A program made the translations under genes and the position numbers. Positions 1 to 4,330 of a DNA stretch of 6,659 nt are shown here, one piece after another. Source of the DNA: Acidobacteriota bacterium. GTDB lineage: Bacteria; Acidobacteriota; Vicinamibacteria; Vicinamibacterales; UBA2999. The stretch spans positions 1 through 6,659 of the forward strand of contig JABFRY010000244.1 in assembly GCA_013140955.1 (NCBI GenBank), read 5' to 3'. Below the pieces are notes generated by a model. It searched no databases, was not told where the DNA came from, and saw only the letters and a program-made list of their open reading frames with translations. The stretch's first letter is position 1, and the number at the start of each line of letters is the position of its first letter.

Positions 1-306
1 GGCGTCGCCGAGGCCACCATCCGCCTGCGGCCCGATCACTTCGGTGACGTCACGATTTCGGTGCGGGTCGAGCGCGGCGTGGTCACGGCCAGCGTGCTGT
101 CCGACTCGGCGGACGTGAAGGCGTGGCTGCGGGAGCACGAAGCCTCGCTGCGGGCAGGCCTGGCCGAGCAGGGCCTGGAACTGGGCGACCTCGTCATCAG
201 CGACGAGGAGCGTCCCCGCGAGCGCCACGACGCACCACGGCCGCCGCGCCGCTCCTGGGCCACCACCCCCGATCCCGACGCGCCGCGCTTCGACGTCGTG
301 GTCTGA
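1..306 (+). CDS. fliK: Flagellar hook-length control protein FliK, C-terminal part (5' end outside window)
   Basis: FliK is the secreted ruler that measures hook length and makes the export gate change from rod/hook to filament substrates by acting on FlhB. Only the last 101 residues are present, in an open frame from base 1 to TGA at 304-306. The start of the visible part matches the conserved FliK C-terminal domain (Flg_hook family): a strand with the pattern L-R-P-x-x-F-G-D-V, then alternating hydrophobic residues (VTISVRVERGVVTASV), then a helix with W-L-R and L-R-x-G-L, then the closing G-L-E-L-G-D-L. After this comes a charged, proline-rich tail of about 35 residues (ERPRERHDAPRPPRRSW), low-complexity as is usual for FliK ends. 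The identification rests on this domain and on the flagellar genes downstream, including its partner flhB. Only the C-terminal domain can be judged. Confidence 0.85.
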   Translation, partial: GVAEATIRLRPDHFGDVTISVRVERGVVTASVLSDSADVKAWLREHEASLRAGLAEQGLELGDLVISDEERPRERHDAPRPPRRSWATTPDPDAPRFDVVV

Positions 307-329
307 CGCCACGGTCGATCCGCCGTCCG

Positions 330-373
330 CCTGTCGGGCTCCCGGCCCCTGTCGGGGCACCGACACCTGTCGG
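330..373 (+). repeat. Three CCTGTCGG copies at exact 18-bp spacing; candidate activator binding array
   Basis: CCTGTCGG occurs at 330-337, 348-355 and 366-373, with starts exactly 18 bp apart. An inverted copy, CCGACA at 360-365, sits between the second and third copies. This gives TGTCGG-N4-CCGACA (350-365) and CCGACA-N2-TGTCGG (360-373) as perfect 6-bp dyads. Relative to the predicted start at about 444 the array spans about -114 to -71, the usual place for sites of sigma-54 enhancer-binding activators. Binding by a FleQ/FlrC/FlgR-type regulator is inference. The same 8-mer also occurs in coding sequence at 1027, 3017 and 5749, where Leu-Ser codons explain it, so the spacing and dyads carry the argument rather than the word itself. 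Confidence 0.45.
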
Positions 374-385
374 AGCGCGCACATC

Positions 386-406
386 CCTGAAATCGGCCTG
401 AAATCG
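386..406 (+). repeat. 10-bp direct repeat CCTGAAATCG with 11-bp period
   Basis: Two perfect copies, at 386-395 and 397-406, are separated by one base, so they lie on the same DNA face about one helical turn apart. They end 12 bases before the sigma-54 promoter element, at about -58 to -38. The AAAT core stands out in otherwise very GC-rich sequence. It could be a protein site, such as for a repressor or IHF-like bending protein, or an operator half-site pair. No specific regulator can be named. Confidence 0.4.
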
Positions 407-417
407 CGCGTCGGGGC

Positions 418-433
418 GGGCACCCCGCTTGCT
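418..433 (+). promoter_or_regulatory. Sigma-54 (RpoN) -24/-12 promoter for the fliL operon
   Basis: The 16-mer GGGCACCCCGCTTGCT matches the RpoN consensus TGGCACG-N4-TTGCW at all but two defined positions, the first T and the seventh G. The invariant GG (419-420) and GC (431-432) have exactly ten bases between them, the diagnostic spacing. It lies in the only non-coding gap, about 38 bases before the favoured fliL ATG, with candidate enhancer sites upstream. The predicted transcription start is around 444. RpoN control of flagellar structural genes is well established in several bacterial groups; use of this site here is inferred from sequence. Confidence 0.72.
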
Positions 434-443
434 CCCCTGGTAT

Positions 444-462
444 GGCAGCAGCCTTCGCTGCC
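444..462 (+). other. Hairpin at the predicted 5' end of the fliL transcript
   Basis: GGCAGC (444-449) pairs perfectly with GCTGCC (457-462) around a 7-base loop. If transcription starts at about 444, as the -12 element predicts, the mRNA begins directly with this stem, leaving nine unpaired bases before ATG 472. A 5' stem could stabilise the message or limit fliL initiation. No Shine-Dalgarno sequence is visible between the stem and the ATG. A structural role is inference. Confidence 0.4.
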
Positions 463-471
463 CATACACCT

Positions 472-987
472 ATGTCAACAGAAGCTCCAGCCGCTGCGGC
501 GGCCGCCCCGAAGAAGTCGAACAAGACCCTGATCATCATCGCGGCTGCCGTGCTCCTGCTCGGCGGCGGCGGCGGTGCCTACTACATGCTCGTGATGCGT
601 GCCGCGCCGGAGGCCGAGGCGGCCGAGGGCGAGGAGGCGGGCGAGGAACACGCCGAGGCCGAGGAGGAGGGCCCGTCCGGGGTCGTCCCGCTCGACCCGT
701 TCATCGTCAACCTGGCGGACCCGGGTGGAAAGCGGTTCCTGCGCCTGTCCGTCTCCCTGGTCATTCCTGGAGAAGAGGCGGCCCTCCACATGAGCGAGGA
801 CGCCGTCGTCAAGACCCGGATCCGGTCCGCCGTCCTCGAGCACCTGACCCTGCAGACGGCGGATCACCTCGTGACGCCCGAGGGCAAGGCGGAACTCAAG
901 GAGGCCATCTCCGAACTCGCCGCGCACGCGGCGCACGGGACGAAGGTGTCCGATGTCCTCTTCTCCGAGTTCGTTGTCCAGTTCTGA
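472..987 (+). CDS. fliL: Flagellar basal body-associated protein FliL
   Basis: FliL is a single-pass inner-membrane protein around the stator that supports torque and surface sensing. From ATG 472 the product is 171 residues, a usual length. It has a short Ala-rich cytoplasmic tail with KKSNK, one membrane segment at about 19-42 (LIIIAAAVLLL followed by a Gly run), a strongly acidic Glu/Ala linker at about 46-67, and a periplasmic FliL domain from about 70. That domain shows the family pattern LDPFIVNL, then RFLRLSVSL, and ends in VLFSEFVVQF. A longer reading from ATG 442 adds ten residues. I prefer 472 because the predicted transcript starts near 444 and because a short tail before the basic residues is typical. 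Neither start has a clear ribosome site, and leaderless initiation at 442 cannot be excluded. It is the first gene of the operon, and its end overlaps fliN. Confidence 0.93.
   Translation: MSTEAPAAAAAAPKKSNKTLIIIAAAVLLLGGGGGAYYMLVMRAAPEAEAAEGEEAGEEHAEAEEEGPSGVVPLDPFIVNLADPGGKRFLRLSVSLVIPGEEAALHMSEDAVVKTRIRSAVLEHLTLQTADHLVTPEGKAELKEAISELAAHAAHGTKVSDVLFSEFVVQF
943..948 (+). promoter_or_regulatory. Ribosome binding site supporting the fliN start
   Basis: AAGGTG lies inside the 3' end of fliL, with AAGG ending six bases before ATG 953. This supports the overlapping ATG over the in-frame GTG at 992, which has no purine-rich sequence ahead of it. Confidence 0.5.
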
Positions 988-1267
988 GCCCGTGGAGACG
1001 GCCGTCGGCGGGCTCGATCTGGAGCCCCTGTCGGAGGTCGTCTGCCACGTGGACGTCCTGCTGGGGACCGCGACGATGTCGGTGCGCGAGACGCTTCGCC
1101 TGAAGCGCAACACCGTGATCCGGCTGAACGAACCCGCCGGCGACGACATGCACGTGGTCGTCAACGGCGTGGAACTCGCCCTGGGCGAGGTCGTGATCAT
1201 CGACGACAGCACCGCCGTGCGCGTGACCGAGATCGTCGCGCCGCCGGTCAACGAGGTGGCCGAATGA
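953..1267 (+). CDS. fliN: Flagellar motor switch protein FliN (SpoA/C-ring)
   Basis: FliN forms the base of the cytoplasmic C-ring with FliM and docks the FliH-FliI export ATPase complex. The product is 104 residues. A Ser-rich leader of about 17 residues is followed by a single SpoA domain at about 25-97. It carries the FliN pattern: a short acidic/hydrophobic start, V-D-V-L-L-G, T-M-S-V-R-E-T-L-R-L, then V-I-R-L-N-E, V-V-V-N-G-V-E-L-A-L-G-E-V-V-I-I-D and V-R-V-T-E-I-V. The N-terminal extension seen in longer FliN proteins is absent. The start overlaps fliL by 35 bases, and TGA overlaps the fliO ATG. A downstream GTG at 992 would give a shorter protein without overlap, but has a poorer ribosome site. 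FliM, usually encoded between fliL and fliN, is not here. The single short SpoA domain rules out FliM itself. Confidence 0.9.
   Translation: MSSSPSSLSSSEPVETAVGGLDLEPLSEVVCHVDVLLGTATMSVRETLRLKRNTVIRLNEPAGDDMHVVVNGVELALGEVVIIDDSTAVRVTEIVAPPVNEVAE
1253..1259 (+). promoter_or_regulatory. Ribosome binding site for fliO
   Basis: GAGGTGG sits four bases ahead of the fliO ATG at 1264, within the end of fliN. Together with the ATGA stop/start overlap it supports coupled but independent re-initiation on fliO. Confidence 0.45.
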
Positions 1268-1545
1268 CCGGCATCGGCCTGCAGAGTCTGCTGGCCGTGG
1301 TCATCGTGCTGGGGCTGGTCGCCGCCCTCGCGTGGCTGCTGCGACGCGGCACGTTCGGACGGCCGGGCGGGCGAGGCCCGATTGCGATCGAGACCGCCGT
1401 GCCGATGGGTGAGCGGCGTTCGCTCGTGATCGTGTCGGTCGAGGGGCGGCGCCTGCTGCTCGGCATGACGCAGTCGCACGTGTCGCTCGTGGCCGAACTC
1501 GGGGCGGCACCGACGTTCGAGCGGGAAGTGAGCGCGCGCGTATGA
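1264..1545 (+). CDS. fliO: Flagellar biosynthesis protein FliO
   Basis: FliO is a small inner-membrane protein that helps FliP fold and assemble into the export gate, and it is not part of the finished gate. The 93-residue product has one membrane helix at about 6-26 (SLLAVVIVLGLVAALAWLL), a basic Gly/Arg stop-transfer stretch, and a cytoplasmic domain at about 40-85. This domain has the family layout: a hydrophobic strand, M-G-E-R-R-S-L-V-I-V-S-V-E-G-R-R-L-L-L-G-M, then a short final helix. FliO is poorly conserved in general, so the call rests on this pattern, the size and the position directly before fliP. Start and stop both overlap neighbours as ATGA, with fliN before and fliP after. Confidence 0.87.
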   Translation: MTGIGLQSLLAVVIVLGLVAALAWLLRRGTFGRPGGRGPIAIETAVPMGERRSLVIVSVEGRRLLLGMTQSHVSLVAELGAAPTFEREVSARV

Positions 1546-2213
1546 ACCCCGGCACGCTCGACATCCAGGTGGACGGCATCGGCGCGCTCTCCGCGCCGCT
1601 GCAGATCGTCCTCATCCTCACGCTGATCTCGTTCCTGCCGGCGATCCTCGTGACGATGACCTCGTTCACGCGGATCACGATCGTCTTCCACTTCCTGCGC
1701 CAGGCGCTGGGCACGCAGGAAATGCCGTCGAACCAGATCCTCATCGGGCTGGCCTTGTTCCTGACGATGTTCATCATGGCGCCCGTCGCCACCGAGATCA
1801 ACGCGGTCGCCGTGGAGCCCGCGATGGCGGGTACGGTCACCGTGAGCGAGGCGCTCACGCTCGGGGCGCCGCCACTGCGGCGCTTCATGCTCCGGCAGAC
1901 CCGCGACGCCGACCTGGCGCTCTTCGTGGAACTTGGACGCGTCGACACCCCGCGGCTTCGGGACGACCTGCCGATGCGGGTGGTCATTCCCGCCTACGTC
2001 ATCTCGGAGCTCAAGACCGGCTTCCAGATGGGGTTCTTCCTCTTCGTGCCGTTCCTGCTCATCGACCTGGTCGTCTCGACGACGCTGCTGTCGATGGGCA
2101 TGCTGCAGCTGCCGCCCGCCATGATCTCGCTGCCGTTCAAGGTGCTGCTGTTCGTGATGATCGACGGCTGGAACCTGCTCGTCGGATCCATCGTGCGCAG
2201 CTTCGCCGCCTGA
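1542..2213 (+). CDS. fliP: Flagellar export gate protein FliP
   Basis: FliP, with five copies in the gate, forms the protein-conducting pore with FliQ and FliR. The 223 residues cover the whole mature domain: a helix at about 20-40 running into MTSFTRI, then RQALGT (53-58), NQILIGLALFLTMFIMAPV (64-82), a periplasmic loop to about 145, the signature PAYVISELKTGFQMGF (150-165), PFLLIDLVVS (170-179) and ISLPFKVLLFVMIDGWNLL at 195-213. Two oddities stand out. There is no N-terminal signal peptide: a 17-residue polar stretch precedes the first helix, and no in-frame start was found in about 80 bases upstream. The pore's usual three consecutive Met residues read Met187-Leu188-Gln189. The ATG overlaps the fliO stop, and a four-base gap leads to fliQ. 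Confidence 0.96.
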   Translation: MNPGTLDIQVDGIGALSAPLQIVLILTLISFLPAILVTMTSFTRITIVFHFLRQALGTQEMPSNQILIGLALFLTMFIMAPVATEINAVAVEPAMAGTVTVSEALTLGAPPLRRFMLRQTRDADLALFVELGRVDTPRLRDDLPMRVVIPAYVISELKTGFQMGFFLFVPFLLIDLVVSTTLLSMGMLQLPPAMISLPFKVLLFVMIDGWNLLVGSIVRSFAA

Positions 2214-2217
2214 CGCC

Positions 2218-2487
2218 ATGCCTGAAGCCCTCGTCGTCGGCATCGTGCGCCAGGCCATCGAAACGGCCATCGCCGTGAGCCTGCCCATGCTCCTGGCGGG
2301 CCTGTTCGCGGGGGTGCTCGTCAGCATCTTCCAGACGGTCACCTCCATCCAGGACAACGTCCTGTCGTTCATCCCGCGGGCCGCGGCCATCTTCGCCGTG
2401 TTCGCCGTCACCTTCCCCTGGGCGCTGCGGGTGCTCACGACGTTCTCGGCAGACCTGATCCGGCGGCTGCCGGAGCTCATCCGCTGA
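2218..2487 (+). CDS. fliQ: Flagellar export gate protein FliQ
   Basis: FliQ is a small two-helix hairpin protein, four copies of which wrap the FliP-FliR pore. The product is 89 residues, the normal size. Helix one lies at about 14-37 (ETAIAVSLPMLLAGLFAGVL), followed by the conserved cytoplasmic turn S-I-F-Q-T-V-T-S-I-Q-D-N-V-L-S-F-I-P-R, then helix two at about 55-72 with the typical P-W-A-L-R ending. The Q-T-x-T-x-I-Q element and the S-F-I-P turn are diagnostic. The start follows the fliP stop by four bases and the stop shares one base with the fliR ATG (TGATG), so the three gate genes should be translated together. Confidence 0.95.
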   Translation: MPEALVVGIVRQAIETAIAVSLPMLLAGLFAGVLVSIFQTVTSIQDNVLSFIPRAAAIFAVFAVTFPWALRVLTTFSADLIRRLPELIR

Positions 2488-3242
2488 TGGACTTCTCGAT
2501 TGCCGCGCGGCTCGGCCTGCTGCTCGTGCGGCCCGGCATGCTCCTCGCGGTGGCCCCCGGACTCGGCGGCACGTTCCTGCCCACGCAGGCCAAGATCGGC
2601 CTGACGGTGCTCATCGCGATCGGCCTGCTGCCGGCCGTCCAGATGCCGGCGGCGATCGACGGCGTCACGCTGGTCGTGGTCGTGGCCCGCGAGGCCGCCG
2701 TGGGCCTGTCGCTGGCGTTCGCCGTGCGCGCCCTGATGGCCGGTGCGGAGTTCGCCGGCAACCTGACGGGCTACTCCATCGGCTTCTCCTACGGGGCCAC
2801 CATCGACCCGCAGAGCGGCGTACGCAACGTGGTGCTCGCCACCTTCTACGGCCTGCTGGCGACGCTCGGCTTCCTGGCCATCAACGGCCACCACGCCGTG
2901 CTGCGTGCCCTGGCCGCCTCCTACCAGAGCATCCCGCTCGGCGGTGGAGGCCTGAACGCCTCGATCGTGGCCTCGGTCCGCGAGATCCTCGGCATGGTGT
3001 TCGTCGTGGCGGTGCGCCTGTCGGCGCCCATCATCGTGGCCCTGCTCATCGTGGAGGTCGCCGTCGGCCTCATCTCGCGCTCGACGCCCTCGCTCAACTT
3101 CATGGTCATCGGGTACCCGATCCGCCTCGTGGTGGGTCTGGCGCTCGTGGCGGTCCTGGTGCCGACGGTGCCGGGCGTCATCAACTCCCTCGTCGAGGCG
3201 GCCATCGAGATGTCCGGTCGCCTGGCACTGGCCTTCAGGTAG
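2487..3242 (+). CDS. fliR: Flagellar export gate protein FliR
   Basis: FliR is the single-copy gate subunit that completes the helical FliP5-FliQ4-FliR1 pore and contacts FlhB. The product is 251 residues, close to the usual 255-265, and almost wholly hydrophobic. Landmarks are R-P-G-M-L at 15-19, the R-E-A-A-V-G-L helix near 68-74, the family block with AG (NLTGYSIGFSYGATIDPQSG) at about 91-110, FLAINGHH at about 127-134, S-Y-Q-S-I-P-L-G-G-G near 145, and a late A-P-I-I-V-A-L-L-I-V-E-V-A-V-G-L-I-S-R helix ending in a conserved Arg. TAG at 3240-3242 is followed after three bases by flhB. An AGG at 3237-3239 inside its end can serve flhB translation. No missing segment is apparent. Confidence 0.95.
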   Translation: MDFSIAARLGLLLVRPGMLLAVAPGLGGTFLPTQAKIGLTVLIAIGLLPAVQMPAAIDGVTLVVVVAREAAVGLSLAFAVRALMAGAEFAGNLTGYSIGFSYGATIDPQSGVRNVVLATFYGLLATLGFLAINGHHAVLRALAASYQSIPLGGGGLNASIVASVREILGMVFVVAVRLSAPIIVALLIVEVAVGLISRSTPSLNFMVIGYPIRLVVGLALVAVLVPTVPGVINSLVEAAIEMSGRLALAFR

Positions 3243-3245
3243 ACG

Positions 3246-4310
3246 ATGGCCGGCGATCGCACGGAGAAACCCACTCCCAAAAAGCTGCAGGACGCCCGCA
3301 AGAAGGGGCAGGTGGCCCGCAGCAAGGACCTGGCGGTCGCGGCGGCGACCATCGCGGCCACGATCGCGCTCGCACAGTCGGGCGGGCGACTCGTCAACGG
3401 CCTGGCGGCCGATCTGGCGTCCGCGCTCGCCCACGTGGGCGATGCCCCGATGCGCACGGTCACGGGAGGCGACCTCCAGGGCATCGTCGTCACCAGCCTC
3501 GCAACCATGATTTCGCTCGTCGCCCCGGTCGCGCTCGCCACGATGGTGGTGGGCGTCGGCGTGCATGGACTCCAGGGCGGCTGGAACTTCTCGGTCGAAC
3601 CGCTCCAGTTCCGGTGGAACCGGCTCAACCCCGCCGAGAACGTGAAGCGCTTCGCGCTCATCAACTCCGGCGTCGACACCCTCAAGACGCTTGTCGCGGC
3701 GGCCGTCATCGCTTACGTGTCGTGGCGGCTCATCGAGGACCTCTTCGAGAGCGGCGTCCGGATGGCCTGGCTGAGCCCGTTCGGCGCCGCCAGCCTGGGT
3801 TGGGACTACGGCCAGTCGCTGCTCTGGCGGGTGGGGCTGGCGCTCGGGGCCCTGGCGCTCGCCGACTACGGCCTGCAGATCTACCGGTTGCGATCGTCGC
3901 TGCGCATGACCAAGCAGGAGATCCGCGACGAAGGGAAGCAGAACGAAGGCAATGCGGAGGTGAAAGGCAAGATCCGCCGCATCCAGCGCGAGTTCTCGCG
4001 CCGCCGGATGATTCAGGACGTCGCCCGCGCCACCGTCGTCATCACGAACCCGACCCACTACGCCATCGCGCTCGAGTACCGGCGCGGCGAGATGGCCGCG
4101 CCGATCGTGCTCGCCAAGGGGCAGGACCACCTGGCGGCGCGAATCCGCGAGGCCGCGCGCGAGCACGGCGTGCCCCTGGTCGAGAACAAGCCGCTCGCCC
4201 AGACCCTGTACCGGTCCGCCGAGATCGGCGAGGCCATTCCCGCCGACCTGTTCGGCGCCGTCGCCGAAGTGCTCGCACAGCTCGTGCGCCTCCGGCAGAT
4301 CACCCTCTGA
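3246..4310 (+). CDS. flhB: Flagellar export switch protein FlhB (self-cleaving)
   Basis: FlhB sits on the FliPQR gate and changes substrate class from rod/hook to filament after self-cleavage, guided by FliK. The product is 354 residues. It starts with the classic cytoplasmic leader (DRTEKPTPKKLQDARKKGQV, residues 4-23), then has four membrane helices near 29-44, 78-107, 145-166 and 192-213, a basic linker, and the cleavage motif Asn268-Pro269-Thr270-His271 within V-V-I-T-N-P-T-H-Y-A-I-A-L. The Asn position nearly equals that of enteric FlhB, and the motif is intact, so cleavage is expected. The part after Pro269 is only about 85 residues, so the variable tail of longer homologues is absent. 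In the linker the usual E-G-D-P reads E-G-N-A (234-237). The gap to fliR is three bases and to flhA 20 bases. Confidence 0.97.
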   Translation: MAGDRTEKPTPKKLQDARKKGQVARSKDLAVAAATIAATIALAQSGGRLVNGLAADLASALAHVGDAPMRTVTGGDLQGIVVTSLATMISLVAPVALATMVVGVGVHGLQGGWNFSVEPLQFRWNRLNPAENVKRFALINSGVDTLKTLVAAAVIAYVSWRLIEDLFESGVRMAWLSPFGAASLGWDYGQSLLWRVGLALGALALADYGLQIYRLRSSLRMTKQEIRDEGKQNEGNAEVKGKIRRIQREFSRRRMIQDVARATVVITNPTHYAIALEYRRGEMAAPIVLAKGQDHLAARIREAAREHGVPLVENKPLAQTLYRSAEIGEAIPADLFGAVAEVLAQLVRLRQITL

Positions 4311-4317
4311 GCGCGAC

Positions 4318-4322
4318 CAGGA
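4318..4322 (+). promoter_or_regulatory. Ribosome binding site for flhA
   Basis: CAGGA lies eight bases before ATG 4331, in the 20-base flhB-flhA gap. It fixes the flhA start, because the same frame is open far upstream inside flhB and the true start cannot be taken from ORF length. Confidence 0.55.
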
Positions 4323-4330
4323 CACGCGAC

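Larger units (their letters stand above)
307..471 (+). other. Intergenic regulatory region between fliK and fliL
   Basis: This is the only gap longer than 20 bases in the window. No convincing ORF lies in it. It holds, in order, a three-copy CCTGTCGG motif with inverted halves, a 10-bp direct repeat, a sigma-54 type promoter and a hairpin just before the fliL start. No intrinsic terminator for fliK is evident: short GC stems exist (for example 346-357) but none is followed by a T-run. The region is better explained as a promoter/enhancer block for the downstream operon. Confidence 0.7.

Noticed and set aside
346..357. CCCC-TGTC-GGGG stem as a fliK terminator
   Set aside because: Short four-pair stem with no T-run after it. 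It overlaps the repeat array, which explains the bases better.
442..471. ten-residue N-terminal extension of FliL from ATG 442
   Set aside because: The predicted transcript starts at about 444, no ribosome site precedes 442, and the bases are better explained by the promoter and hairpin. Kept only as a leaderless alternative.
429..1103. 224-codon + strand frame overlapping fliL in another phase
   Set aside because: The product is Arg/Gly/Pro-rich and low-complexity, while the fliL phase gives a clear FliL protein.
475..1479. Antisense open frame of 334 codons opposite fliL-fliN-fliO
   Set aside because: Overlaps three recognised genes, has shadow-type composition and would share the sense promoter region wrongly oriented.
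2488..2503. TGG...TTGC resembling a sigma-54 site at the fliR start
   Set aside because: Eleven bases separate GG from GC instead of ten, and the TGGCAC half is not matched.
3614..4330. Upstream extension of the flhA frame into flhB
   Set aside because: The extension is an Arg/Pro/Gly-rich shadow of flhB. FlhA homology and a ribosome site place the start at 4331.
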